Assembly: GCF_008831285.2 (NCBI RefSeq)
Contig: NC_045148.1
Coordinates: forward strand, 6,763,001 to 6,827,000
From: Nymphaea colorata
Taxonomy: Eukaryota; Streptophyta; Magnoliopsida; Nymphaeales; Nymphaeaceae
Length of the DNA stretch: 64,000 bases
Direction: 5' to 3'
Part shown: positions 36,611 through 48,360 of the stretch, piece by piece
How the letters are laid out: each line of letters opens with the position of its first letter
Position numbering within the stretch: the stretch's first letter is position 1
Made by a program: the position numbers and the translations under genes
The notes under the pieces: model-generated
Databases searched by the model: none
What the model saw: the letters and a program-made list of their open reading frames with translations, nothing else
Told to the model about the DNA's origin: nothing

Positions 36611-37275
36611 CGTCTGTTAGGTATACATGCTCCATTTCCAATGAAAATAATTTCTTTCTTTCATAGGGATGCTGGAGATTTAAAACAATGGTCATTGTCA
36701 ATGGTGTGCCACTCTCATTTTTACATCTAACTTAATCGTTTGGGTTAGACAATGAGGAATGATAGGCATGTGGTGAGAAGAGGTCTGATTTGATGTTGTT
36801 TGACAAGTTGTTCCTCGTAATTGTTCCTTGTAAATGACATCTTTTTCTTTTTATTTTTTCTTAGGCTCCGTTTGATGTACAACAATTTTACTGTGCATCG
36901 AGGGAAACTTGCCATTTTTATACAGTTTTTCATTTTCAAATCAAATATAAAGAAAATTACCTGCCGAATTATATGGATCAGGTAAATTTTACCGTGCAAA
37001 AAAGTTGAACCTCGAAGGGTAAAATTTTTTACCTTGTATTTTTTTTTCATGATAAATTTACCGTTCCAAATTTTACCTTGTCATTGACGACAACATGCTT
37101 TAATGTGTTTTCCACCCCTTATTTGTAACAAAACATCTTCGGTTTAAGTTGATTTTGGCAACGGACCCGAAAATCTGGCGTATGGAAAGTTCTGATTTAG
37201 ATTTAGATGATGATGATGATCATGTGAAATTTCGGGTTGAATTAGGTACAGTAAAAATGCCAAAACCTTAAATCC
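36611..37275. other. Intergenic, AT-rich
   Basis: Contains 'ggctccgtttgatg' at about 36865, a word typical of small DNA-transposon ends, and imperfect repeats of 'aaattttaccgt'. No partner end was found. No gene. Confidence 0.35.
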
Positions 37276-39659
37276 ATGCCTCAATCATTGAAAATCCCTG
37301 CAGGCGTATGTATCCTAAACCTATATGCGTGGAGACAGATTTTCCCTGTTTTTCAGGCGGCGTTTGGTGGCACCGAAATCTTACTGTACACCCCGATAAA
37401 GTTCTACTATATGGACCAACCCCCGACGCCATCTCCCTCCCCAGCAGCACGCCTCCTCGCTCGTCAGCAGCAGCAGTGGGCCTCATCTCCTATCTCAATC
37501 GGTCTACAGGTACTCTGTTCCTCGAATGTGTATGATAACCTCTCTCTCTCTCTCTCTCTCATTCTGCCGCTCGACCCAGACGGTCGCCTCCCTTTGTAAT
37601 GCTTGGTTTAATCTGCGAATCCCCGAATTGGGATTCCAGACTTTGTGTTCTGAGACAAAGGGATCTGCATTAGTATATTTTTGTTGGGCAGTTTTGGAGT
37701 TAGCATCGAGCTTGTTACCTTCGACCTGGTGACAGCCGTTGCTTTTGAAACAATGTTGTTTTGCTGTCATGATGGCACCGTGGCTAGGATCAAGTTCGCC
37801 TCGCTCATTTCCTTGTAATCAATGGTTATTTTTCTTGGGTTTCTGCTTTGGATTTTGGGATTGTGGGGGACTGAGAGTTGGATTGAGGCTCATTTGGTGA
37901 TCAGCATGTGAGTTTCGGCAGTACGCTTTCAGTTTTTACAGATTGGTGCCGTTTCCTTCATTTTATTTGTCTTTAGTGGAGTGAACGAGTATTTATGTTA
38001 TAGCCACATAGGCATATTCAAGTATCTGCCTTTTGCTGGGAATTTGTGAAAATTATACTCATGGTGCTGTTATTACGTTCACCAGAAAAGAATTAGGGAC
38101 ATCTTTTAGCATATCTTTTAGTTATGATATGCTCTGAAATTTACATTTATGTTGTTTACAAACAAAGGAAGAACCTTTGGATACACTTGAAAGAATTAAA
38201 AGATTTTCCAGTTAAACCTTATTTCTGGCTTGGATAGCTGCAAATTTTATCGTTCAGCAAGGTTTTCCTGATGCCACAAAGTCCACTACCTTAGGTTGTC
38301 CAATGATTACTCCAAGTGAGTGCTAATATCAATAGGCATTGAAACTTCAAATGGAGGATTTATGCTGACACTGAGATTAACAAAAACATGCTCAAGTTTG
38401 GTTGGTCAAGCTTAACTTTTAATTCAAAGAGGAACATGGGTATACAAAATGAAATTGGTTGAGCAACTTATTGTACAACCATCCTTGTGAGAGTTTAATG
38501 ACAGTTTGTTATACCACGCCCAACGAGGGTGTAGTTATGGAAATATATTTTACAAATAGGAAAAGAAAGATGTAGATAAAAACGTCACTAACCATGATCT
38601 TGAAAGAAAGTTGATAAGTCGTCAATCCATAAAAGAATGACAGGTTGCTTTATGTGGAGGCATTTTCTGTGGCATTCATGATCTTGGAATCTTGCTGATC
38701 ATGGTGGGACATTGTGTGTGGACATTTGAATGGCGGTTTGTCCTCCATGTTGCATTGAAATTAATATGTGGTCTGTTTTTTGCATTCCAGTGGCTGTTTG
38801 TTCTGCAGTTATTGCTGTAGATGGCATCCACAGGGTTTTGTGTATGCTACATACATGAAGTGCTTGTCTGTCTATACTTCGAGTAAATTGGGTAAAATCA
38901 CCTCACTGTAAGGAGCGGGAAGTAGTACCATGTGCATCGTATGTCAGTACAGAGGTATATTCTCTGTTCACTTTGATATTTATGCCAATGTAGCTCATGA
39001 AAAAGGAAGAAACATAATCTCTGTTAGCTTATTGGCGGAAGCTGTTAAAGAGTCTCATGGTGCAGTGCTCCCAAGGAATTCTCATACAGATTCATCTGGA
39101 AGAAGAGTAATGAGTTTTGGATGTTTCTTTTGCTTCTTTTGGTGCATGTACACAGATGGAACTAGTATAGGTAAAAATTAGGTGCTTCTTTTGCTTTTGT
39201 TTTTTTGGCATCACAGTGTAACTTTCACGTGGGCTTATTGAGTTGGGTGATACTTGTTGGGAATGTGATACTTCTCGCATGGGCTTATGTGATATTGGTT
39301 TGTTTATAGGTTGTCTGTCTACGGGTTTCATATGCTACCAAAATCTTTCAATGTTGCACATTGGCAACGGTTACTTTTTCAATCCATGATTTTTTTTTTT
39401 TTCACTTTCATCACACAGTAGATTTTATTGCTGGATTTTATTTCACTCTTGTCACGAGATAAAGAATTTAGGGCAGGGATTTTATTTGTTGGATTTTCAT
39501 CCATGGATTTTTGTCAGTGGCTATCAAAAGATGGCATCCACATGATTTTCTTCAATGCTTTAGTTCTTCCAGGAAGACATGGTACCATGCTACCGATGGC
39601 CTGTATTGGACGAATGAAGCTGGAGCTGGTGTTACCTTCCCTCCCTAGCTGCCTAATGA
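37276..39659 (+). other. Possible promoter and 5' leader region of the PPR gene
   Basis: 37380-37600 is GC-richer, contains a (CT)10 tract at 37540-37560, and overlapping open frames of no recognised family. The following 2 kb has a T-rich, intron-like composition on the plus strand. This layout fits a transcription start near 37.4 kb with a spliced leader for the PPR gene at 39660, or a separate short non-coding transcript. No splice junction could be settled by eye. Confidence 0.3.
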
Positions 39660-41963
39660 ATGCTTTCACCATGCAACGAGATGAGAGCAATCAGATACAA
39701 AATTGCCTTCTCTCTTCCTGCTCCCCGATGTCTTTTTTTGCCTTACACCTACCGGGCAATAGCCACCAACACCACTGCTGTCTCCACCATACACCACGAC
39801 CCTTCTTTCGTCGACACCCACCATCAGTCTCTTCTCACTTACTCTTCCATGTTCAGAGAAGGTGTGCCCATAAGCTTCCAATCTTATCCTTCACTGCTCA
39901 AGGCTTGTGCCACTCTTGGCTCCCTCGATTTTGGCAGGATGGTTCACCACAACATCGTCAAAATGGGATTCAGCTCAGACGTTTACATTGGTGCATCTCT
40001 TATTGATATGTATGCTAAACTTGGAGAGATCAATGATGCACATCATGCATTTGTCGAATTGCCCGAGAGAAGTGTAGTCCCTTGGACGGCGATTATTACT
40101 GGGTACTCGCAGAATGGTGACATCAATATGGCATTTAGTATGTGTAACATGATGCGGTTTGAAGGGATGCAACCGAACTCCGTAACCATGCTGACTCTTC
40201 TTGCTGGGATTGATTTGCTTGTGCATCTGGTGTGTGTGCATGGATCCATTATAAAGTTCGGGGTTGAATCAGATATTCGGGTTGCTAATTCTCTTGTAAA
40301 TGTGTATACAAGATGTGGAAGCTTAGAGTCTGGAGAGCGTGTGTTTTATGGAATGGCTGAGCGAGATATAGTTTCATGGAATACAATGATTTCTGGACAT
40401 TCCCAATATGGAAATGTTGAAGTTGCTGTTGACCTTTTGCAACACATGCAACTGTTTGGAGGTGCAAAGCCAGATTTTCAAACACTAGGAAGTTTGGCAT
40501 CTGGTATTGCAAATGAGGGCCTTCTTGCACTAGGGAAGTCAATACATGCGTTGATTGTATCATATGGTTTTGAGTCTGATGTCATCATTCAGACTGCACT
40601 GATGGGGATGTACTCAAAATGTGGCAGCCTGGATGATGCAATGCTACTTTTTGAGAATGCCAGGCATAGAGATGATGTTTCATGGATGACAATAATTTCA
40701 GGTCTTGTTCTCAATGATCGTGCTGATGAATCTCTGACAATTTTTGCACAAATGTTTCAGGCAAGATATATACCTTCCACTGCAATTATAGCTTGTGCTA
40801 TAGCAGCATGTAGCCAGTTGTGTGCCCTGGACAAGGGAACATCAATTCATGCGTACCTTATCAGGAACCATACAGATATAGATATTGCTGCAGGAAATTC
40901 TCTTGTAACCATGTATGCAAAGTGCAGGAGGTTAGAACTAGCATGGAGAGTTTTCGAACGGATGAATGAAAGAGATGTTGTTTCTTGGAATGCCATAGTT
41001 TCTGGTCATACGCAAACTGGCCAACTAGACAAAGCTTTGCTGCTCTTTGCCAAGATGAAACTTACAGACCAAAGGCCAGACTTGGTGACAATGGTTGGCC
41101 TTCTGCAGGCCTGTGCTGCATGTGGTGCACTGCACCAAGGGAAGTGGATTCATGGGTTCATACTAAGACATAATCTAGAAGCATCTCTATTGATGGATAC
41201 TGCGTTGGTTGATATGTATTGCAAAAGTGGTGACATAGACACAGCAATGAAATGCTTCAATCAGATGCCTCAAAAGGATGTCGTCTCATGGAGCACCATC
41301 ATAGCAGGATGCGGGAGTCACGGCAAGGGAAAACTTTCCCTGAGTTTGTACTTAGAGATGCTTGAATCTGGGATTCAACCAAACAACGTTACATTCCTGG
41401 CTCTTCTTTCTGCTTGTAGTCATGCTGGACTTGTTTTTGAAGGTTTGAGGTTGTACAAATCGATGGTAGATGACCACAGGCTGAAACCAAAGATGGAACA
41501 CTCTGCTTGTATAATCGATCTCTTAAGCCGTGCAGGAAAAGTGAATGATGCATATAAGTTCATTAATAGTGGAGGAATATCCTGCACCACTGACATGCTT
41601 GGGATACTCCTCACTAACAGCAAGAACCATGGGAACGTTGGTCTGAGTAAAGACATCACAGAAGAGATAGTCGCAAAGGAGCCTGAGACTGCTGAAAATT
41701 TTGTGCAGTTAGCACAAAGCTATGCTGCAATCAGTAATTGGGAGGGTATGGCTCAGATGTGGGTAAGAATGAAATCTCTTGGGTTAAAGAAGTCTCCTGG
41801 ATGGAGTTACATAGAATCACAGGGCATCATAAATACATTCTTTGCAGGTGACTTCTCACATGCATGTTCGGACGATATTAAGACAATTCTATGCGTCTTG
41901 AACATGGAAATGAGAGAAGAATGCCAATGCAGAATAAGCAGATCTGAGGCCTATAGTTCTTGA
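39660..41963 (+). CDS. Pentatricopeptide repeat protein, PLS class with E domain
   Basis: An RNA-binding protein predicted to act on organelle transcripts (editing or processing). It is a single exon of 767 codons, as usual for this family. Tandem ~35-residue motifs run from about residue 70 to 640, with diagnostic PLS strings such as 'SLIDMYAKLGEINDAHHAF', 'ERDIVSWNTMISGHSQYG', 'NSLVTMYAKCRRLELAWRVFERM' and 'DVVSWSTIIAGCG'. The E-type tail follows ('SPGWSYIESQGIINTFFAGD...'). There is no DYW deaminase domain; the protein ends at '...EAYSS'. The first ~45 residues have almost no acidic residues and several Arg/Ser/Thr, consistent with a mitochondrial or plastid targeting peptide. The order and wording of the motifs resemble Arabidopsis At4g04370, from memory. 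A second in-frame Met lies 7 codons downstream and could be the start. Confidence 0.93.
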   Translation: MLSPCNEMRAIRYKIAFSLPAPRCLFLPYTYRAIATNTTAVSTIHHDPSFVDTHHQSLLTYSSMFREGVPISFQSYPSLLKACATLGSLDFGRMVHHNIVKMGFSSDVYIGASLIDMYAKLGEINDAHHAFVELPERSVVPWTAIITGYSQNGDINMAFSMCNMMRFEGMQPNSVTMLTLLAGIDLLVHLVCVHGSIIKFGVESDIRVANSLVNVYTRCGSLESGERVFYGMAERDIVSWNTMISGHSQYGNVEVAVDLLQHMQLFGGAKPDFQTLGSLASGIANEGLLALGKSIHALIVSYGFESDVIIQTALMGMYSKCGSLDDAMLLFENARHRDDVSWMTIISGLVLNDRADESLTIFAQMFQARYIPSTAIIACAIAACSQLCALDKGTSIHAYLIRNHTDIDIAAGNSLVTMYAKCRRLELAWRVFERMNERDVVSWNAIVSGHTQTGQLDKALLLFAKMKLTDQRPDLVTMVGLLQACAACGALHQGKWIHGFILRHNLEASLLMDTALVDMYCKSGDIDTAMKCFNQMPQKDVVSWSTIIAGCGSHGKGKLSLSLYLEMLESGIQPNNVTFLALLSACSHAGLVFEGLRLYKSMVDDHRLKPKMEHSACIIDLLSRAGKVNDAYKFINSGGISCTTDMLGILLTNSKNHGNVGLSKDITEEIVAKEPETAENFVQLAQSYAAISNWEGMAQMWVRMKSLGLKKSPGWSYIESQGIINTFFAGDFSHACSDDIKTILCVLNMEMREECQCRISRSEAYSS

Positions 41964-42859
41964 TCACTCCGACAAATAACAGCAAATACATACATTATTA
42001 TACAGAATAAACATATCTGTTATATATTAAATGTGTTTTTCATATCTCAGAATGCAAAAAGAAGAAAAAATTGAAAACGATCAAATGCAGTAGATTACCA
42101 TATCACAGGCAAAGCTGCAAAGACATAGTCACAGAGCCCCTTTGCCTAATACCAGCCAGTAACCACAGTAAGACTGGAATTTATGATCATACTGATGACT
42201 ACTTTTCACCATTGCCTCCAAAATTATGTGATTAATGATTATACAAGTTGTCTACTGTTTCACCATGATCAATTCCGGAGAATTTTTTATGAGCTCAAGG
42301 TCATGAATACTAGTCTTCTTGTTGTAGATGGAGTAATGGACTAACAGAACTCTCAAGAAGCATCCTGGCGAGATCAGCATGGAGTCATCGGTTTTTGCTG
42401 GCGAGGACAATGTGAGACGCATTTCGAACACCAGGTGTATTTCTCTTTTTTAACTCTATTATGAAACCTTGCAATCCCTGTTTGGTGCCCTATGCGACAG
42501 CTGGATGGTCCAAACTCGTAATCTAGCGACTTGGCATAGTACTGATTACAGCTATAAGCTGCTGCCATGCAAATGAAGTAAATTTGGATATTTCCTAAAA
42601 AAAAAGGGGGCTTGTATATCATGCCAGACAGTTTTTGATAATATCTCATTATATGCTAAAGGCCTACTTCAGTTGGCAAACCACAAAGTTCACACTCTGC
42701 AATCATGGTTAGAAGGCACAACTCGTGCTTGTGATCTACCAGCAAGATGAGGAAATCAGGCAAGCCACAGCTCTCGAACTTGGTTATTCAAGGAAGCTAA
42801 TAAGTGCAGCCATGAATTCTTTTTGCCGTCTGGGAATGACGATCGTCATTCAAATAATT
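41964..42859. other. 3' flank of the PPR gene
   Basis: AT-rich sequence with 'tacagaataaaca' at about 42002 that could serve as a polyadenylation signal (AATAAA). No other gene seen. Confidence 0.45.
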
Positions 42860-43213
42860 CTAGTTGGCTACAGAGGTATGGTTGTCTTCCAAAAGGAGAT
42901 CGTATTCAAGGAGGAATCTCTCGGGCCTGTTTCTTCAGAGATAAAGCATTTTCTGCTGTTTCTGCCTCCTCCTTTGCCTCAGCTACTGCTTCCAGGTGCT
43001 TCAACTTCTCTTTCAAAGAAGATACTTCCTTCTCCAGTTCCCTGACCGTTGATCCACCATTCTCCATTTGACTGACCGTTGATCCACCATTCTTCCATTC
43101 CTCAGAGCTTTCGGTTTGCATCTTCAGAGGTTCAGTAGTCTTCTTCATCATCCGTAATTCCCTTGTATAATGGTGCATGCAGTCAACCGCCAATGTAAGG
43201 AAGACCCTAAACC
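42860..43213 (-). pseudogene. BAP31-like (B-cell receptor-associated protein 31) C-terminal exon, frameshifted
   Basis: The exon begins after a good acceptor (GTGCAG|GGTTTAG) and encodes 'GFRVFLTLAVDCMHHYTRELRMMKKT', matching the end of the last membrane segment and the start of the cytosolic tail of plant BAP31-like ER proteins, followed by a coiled-coil region rich in Glu/Lys. The frame then hits a stop after '...LSLKKQAREIPP', but one base over the family's 'LLEYDxLLEDN' motif continues ('LEYDLLLEDNH') until another stop at 42860-42862. This is the sign of a 1-base insertion near 42920. A short duplication ('NGGSTV' twice) sits in the middle. Upstream exons for the first membrane segments are not clear; a weak candidate is near 43590-43690. 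Either a pseudogene or a gene fragment. Confidence 0.6.
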
Positions 43214-45646
43214 CTGCACAGAAACGAGGACAAAGTTTAAGATCGATACTTGTTACGAGGATGAGCAGCAAAATGTACTACCATCTATGCATGGAATCTA
43301 CTCATAACAAGGTGATTGTTATGACTAGAAGTAATCAGTAATATTTTGAGTCCATCAAACTGATGTTGCATGGCCTTGGTGATGTGCAAGGGATCCACAC
43401 CAAAATCCATGGTTTATCAATCTAAGTATCTTTGTACTACTATGACATTGACAAATCCTAAAAGGAGGGTCTGTTCTTAAATTTATAGACTTCTGCATGA
43501 ACCGTATCTGTGGAAATCAGTCGCCCTCTTAAGCGAAAAAATCCCCAGATCTTATGGGTTTCATTTGACCAGGAACTATTCTATAGACAATAACAGATGC
43601 AAGAAGGAGGAATTTTATTATGTCCACCTGCTCTAAAACAGCGTCATGAATATCAGTTTGGTATTGACTCATAGGCATCGTGGCTGATATGAGACTTGAA
43701 ATAAGCATTTTATTAAAAAATTTAAAATATTTATTGGTTATTTTAAAGTAAAAAAATGAAAAATAGTCTGGGCACATCAGTCGAAAACCAGGAAACGGGC
43801 ACATACAGTGGTTTTGTACCCAACTTAGCTGTATTGCATTCTCTGCAGCGCGGGCTGGGTCCTAAGACACTCTGAAATAGCTAAACAGACATGATATGTA
43901 AAATGTATATTACCAATTGTAAAGGAGCCAAAAATGTGGAACTGTGCATATGGGGACCATTGAACTTCAGATTACACATTCTATCCTCGATCACAACTAC
44001 AACGTGCTAATATTACCTGTAAAATGAAGATAAAATATGAGCATATTTTCATATACTCAACAGGTTTTACAGAATTAGTAAATGCAAGCCATTCATTACA
44101 TGAAAACATGCACAACATGCAATCGTGACATCACGGAAGCCAAATGCATTTGTAAGCAGTTAAATTAATTACTAACATTTAAAAATATGCAACAATAGAA
44201 TCCACAAGGATATCAGGTTTTCAGTTACCACTTCTAGACATCCATGCAAAGCATAATTCACATCGTATTAAATTTGTTCAATTATCTGTTTCTTTTATAT
44301 AGTTCCGACATTACTCCCACTGTAGCAGTTCCTCTACTGGTAGCCTAATGGTCTAGTTTTCACCGTATAAGTGTAGGTGGTCAATTTCCCCAAGAGATTA
44401 TGTCTGAGGGTGGGAAATAAATGAGACATCTACCGTGCTAAAGACCACATAAGGCCTTGACCTTGTCGGGCTTAACCTTCAAGCCGTCGCCCACATATGA
44501 TCCCATCGGGTCTAAAACTATCCGGTCTCAAAGTCTAGGCAGGATTCTAGCCCAAACAAATGCTACTGACCATAGTCAATGGAACAATTCTAGGCCATCG
44601 TTCATGTTTGGCAATGGATAGTCATCTTGTACAAGTAACTATGAGTCATCCGAGAGAGCGGGAGGTTACCCCACCATCTGGAGTGAGTCATGAAGGCACT
44701 CTCATTCCTCTTGCCTATGAGGTCTTGGACTGTGTCGGGACCGGGTGGAGTATGATACACCCTTCAGCTTGAGTGTCACGATCCTATTTTTGCTGTTCAT
44801 GAGAATAACACCCATGGAAACCGAACATATGTTTTTTTCGTAAAGGACAATGAGACTACCAGTTATGACACTGCACATGGTTGATCCGCAAAGATGGCAA
44901 TGGATCAGTCGATCCATGCATCACAATTACATATTAAACCAATATACATTTATTGATCCATTACAAACAAAATCGCTTCATACATTTGGTTTTACACCAG
45001 ACACACAATGTTAGGCACAATTTTAACTTTTAAGTTAACGAGGATCCAAGCAAACCTAACTGATAGGTAGATATCACATGCACAAATGAAGTCAATCATA
45101 CAATAAATTCAAGACTAATATGCAATAGAAATGGAAGCAGATGAAATATAGTCCCTATTCATCTTTTTGAGGGGTCACTACATAACTAATACAATACAAA
45201 TTGGCATTTTAATTACGTCTACCCTGAAGTCCTTGAGGTTCTACAATAGACTTTTGCTAAACACGAGCTCAAAGGAGATGCCAGAGGGTGGCATCAACGT
45301 ATGGTAGAAAGACATGCGGAGTACAATAACCAGTGGTGAAGGACACTAATCGTTCATGCTTGAATGAGCGCCATTATATATAAATAATCAAATATTTGAA
45401 GGCCGTAATGAAAAAATAAAATAAAGGTATCTTGCAAAGCTAGTATCGGCAATTGCCTACACCAGACGACATGTGCTTCCACCACTGACAATGCCCTAAA
45501 TGTTGTTTCTCATGGAGTCTTATAAGTCTTAGGAAATCAAGCAACTAATATACTAAATACCATTGTAGAAGACTTCTAATATTAAGTACAATCTCCATTT
45601 AACAAAAACCTACATAGAACCTGGCCCAACATGACCTTAACTAGGA
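43214..45646. other. Intergenic, mixed repeats
   Basis: 43529-43804 (minus) is an open frame whose 'QVDIIKFLLLASVI' stretch weakly resembles the BAP31 segment 'QVLMAKHLLEASLM', possibly a decayed upstream exon. 44400-44800 has balanced composition and could be retroelement remains. No intact gene. Confidence 0.35.
44335..44425 (+). repeat. Possible SINE head (tRNA-like A and B boxes)
   Basis: 'tagcctaatgg' at 44341 fits the polymerase III A box and 'ggtcaatttcc', about 40 bases on, is a degenerate B box. The spacing is right for a tRNA-derived SINE. No cloverleaf and no clear tail or target duplication. Confidence 0.3.
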
Positions 45647-46028
45647 CTAAGGATGTCAACAGATCTTTTTAGATTTGGATCGGATATACTCTTAATCATA
45701 TCTACTTTTTGGATATTCACATATTCGTATTCGAATACAAATAAAGAAAAAGCATATCTGAATCCGAATCCAAAATCTAATTTTACAATCCAAATCTGAT
45801 TTTTATATTTATATTTGAATCCCAATTCTGAACTGAATTTTGCCAATTTTCAGCATTAGATATAAGATATTTGTCTACATATAAATCCCATCTGAATCCG
45901 AATCTGATCATATGCCATTTCTTAAATCCAAATCCGATGTGGTTTCTTAATCGGATATTAATTTTTTATATCTGATTCTTTTTGGATCGAATTCGATCTG
46001 ATATTCAAATCGGATATATTGACATTTG
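45647..46028 (+). mobile_element. Non-autonomous DNA transposon-like element with 9 bp flanking repeat (copy 2 of the 870-1241 family)
   Basis: The 9 bp TAACTAGGA is present immediately on both sides (45638-45646 and 46029-46037), as expected for a target-site duplication. The ends carry short inverted words ('aggatgtcaa' and 'ttgacatttg'). The interior consists of repeated 'gaatcc/ggatat' words and matches 870-1241. A 9 bp duplication points towards the Mutator-like superfamily, but the terminal repeats are short for a MULE, so the superfamily is uncertain. Confidence 0.65.
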
Positions 46029-47545
46029 TAACTAGGATGGAGTATGGTTGGAACCTATCATATAATGGGTTCCCATTCTGTCGTCCCCAGTCTCCTAGTT
46101 CCATTCCTCCTCTTTACTAAGCAAATTCAGACTTAAAACAAAAACTGAATCTCAATTTCATGTAGGAAGCTCACCTAGGTGGCGGCAACATGCATTAATT
46201 AGTTAGTACCTTCTTTACCATTAATTTAGACTTCATGGCCTCTAGATTTTATCGAATTAGAGACATGTCTCCAATTTCAATTGCCAAATCTACCCTCGAA
46301 GTCTTTCAGTATGTCAAAATTATCTTTTTGTCCCTGGTGTTTTCAATCAATTCCCAATATTTCCCTGATTTTTTTTTTTTTTTAAAATTTCTGATTGAAA
46401 CTATAGCGTCCAGCAAGTATTTCACTACTACCCAGGGGTTCTGGTTTTTTCCTGATCATCTCTAGCTCTAAGGCAAGTCACGATACAAACGAAGAGATTA
46501 GTTGGCTAATTACATATACTAAATATGCATTGTGGGGGCAGGCATTACAAGCAAACTACAGTCCCTATTGGTTCTTGAATGCAAATCACCTTGAACTCAA
46601 GCACCTGCCGAATGAACTTCAATTTTTTAGTTTATAACCATAAAGGAGGCTTGTGGCTAATGGAGGATTTAAATCTGCCGGACGTCTAACTAAAGTAAAA
46701 ATATGTTAATCAAAGCTCCATAATATACATTGCTAAAAGTAAAATGAAATATTGCTGTGCCAAAGACTCGCAATAATGCTAATGTGGCGGCTGTTTTGAG
46801 CTTTAACTTTTAGTCATTCGATGACAACCAACATTCAGTAGATTGAAACATTTAAGCTCCCCTGTGGCCTCACAGTAATGTAGGAGTTGCAAAGTTAAAT
46901 TTGACCTTTGATCACAAATTGCGTACCCCATCAATGAATGGTGATGTTCTGAGGAACGTCTACAAGCATCCAGCTGATGATGCCTAACATACCCACTCGG
47001 CCATTCCAAATGATATCTGATCCCTCCGCATGGGAGAGACGACTGCTCATGTAAACTCGAGGCCGTTTCAGAGAAGAAAACACTGCCACATTGGCACCAT
47101 AGCATCTGTTCCTGCTGCCAATGCAAGATGTTTGAGTTCCCGTTTTATCTGTCAGTGACTATGCTCTTCTAATTTCAAAGACCTTGTTATTCTAGAAATA
47201 TTTACCAATCAAAATATTCCAATGTTGCTTTACCAGAGCAGCATCTGAAGTTACACAGCTGAAGTAACAGGTTTTGTTTCCCTCTCTGTTCTAAGAAATA
47301 AGTACCATTAATGGCGGCCTGGAACTTGCTGTGGAAGCTCATCATCTTGGCCCTTCCAGCATATTCTTCTGCCACTGAATATATGAGCATGTTGCTATCT
47401 AGGTGATTGGTGCAATGGCTTGAGGTGGAGCTGATAGATGACTAGTTTTCATTTTGAATGTTAAGGGACATCAACTTTTTATGCATCCCCTTAAAAAAGA
47501 GGTCAAAGTGAGATGTAGATATCCAGAGATACCAAAAGTAAGCCT
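46029..47545. other. Intergenic, no gene recognised
   Basis: Contains minus-strand frames at 46803-47126 (107 codons) and 47202-47390 with balanced composition but no confident family. T-rich runs at 46371-46385. Confidence 0.4.
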
Positions 47546-47639
47546 CCTATCTTAAGAAGACAAGAATTGGATAGGAGCTTCAGTTCTCTGTTCCTATCTT
47601 AAGAAGACAAGAATTGGATAGGAGCTTCAGTTCTCTGTT
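47546..47639 (+). repeat. Perfect 47 bp tandem duplication
   Basis: Units at 47546-47592 and 47593-47639 both read from 'cctatcttaagaagacaag' to 'cttcagttctctgtt' without a difference that I can see. It is a very recent duplication. Confidence 0.95.
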
Positions 47640-48360
47640 CAGCTGTGGGTCTTCCCCTTTTGCTGAATTCCACCCTTCTGTAACGCACTTGTTGCAAAAT
47701 TTTCCACATTGCGTCAGGGAAAGCACGTGTCGCGGTTTCCTGTCGTGGGTAGCACTGCATTACTCCGTCCCTCCCCTTAGCTCGCTGCTGCGTCACTTTT
47801 GGATTACGTGCTCGAACCTATAGCGGATAGTTTTCTTGCGTCAGAGACTGAACCCCGCGGGCGCCCTTCCTTCCGGCCGGTTCCGAAAATTTTCCCACCG
47901 CAAAACTCGATAAGTCGTAGCCTTGACCACTGTTCACCTCCGCCCTTCAGCCGTCGTTTTCTTCCCTGCGACGTCGCCTCGTTCGCAGCTCTCCCCTGAT
48001 CAGCCTGTTGTTGAGTTCGCCGTCGATCTTTTTCAGGCAAAGCATCTCCTTTCGCAGGCGCGCTTCACCTCCGCCCTTCGCTTCACCGTTCGCGGTTCAT
48101 CTGCTCGCCGTCGTTCGTTTTGTTGTCTTCTCCCAATCAGGTAAAGGAAGTGCGTGCCCCAAACGCCCAATGTCTCTCTCTCTCTCTCCCTCTTTCGTCT
48201 TCCCTTTGCCTTATTGGTTATATATATGTTTCTGTTTTAGACGCAGGCGGACCTCCAGCAGTCTTCCGGCAGAGGGATCTTCCTCCATCTCGTGTATTGT
48301 CCCTCCTATGTGAATTGGGTATAAAGATTACGAAGGCACAGGTTCATCCCATGTGAATCG
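47640..48360 (+). other. GC-rich, CpG-rich island resembling a promoter and leader exon
   Basis: 47640-48140 stands out as C- and G-rich with many CG dinucleotides and overlapping open frames in several phases, none with a recognised domain. It ends in 'cccaatcag|gtaaagg', a good donor, followed by (CT)n tracts at about 48173-48190 and 48365-48385. It is likely a transcription start region with an untranslated first exon on the plus strand. The downstream gene could not be identified. Confidence 0.35.

Noticed and set aside
39428..40006. A 192-codon plus-strand frame overlapping the start of the PPR gene
   Set aside because: It overlaps the PPR frame in another phase and shows no domain. The PPR frame has 767 codons and clear repeats.
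44448..44475. A stretch resembling the TAS3 tasiARF small RNA (core 'cttgaccttgt')
   Set aside because: Tempting because AGO7 is in the same window, but only about 16 of 21 positions fit, there are no miR390 target sites on either side, and no phased 21 nt structure is evident.
46803..47126. A minus-strand frame with 'LGIISWMLVDVPQNITIH' in one phase, recalling PQ-loop transporters
   Set aside because: The resemblance is limited to a few residues and is cut by stops. No second PQ-loop motif is nearby.
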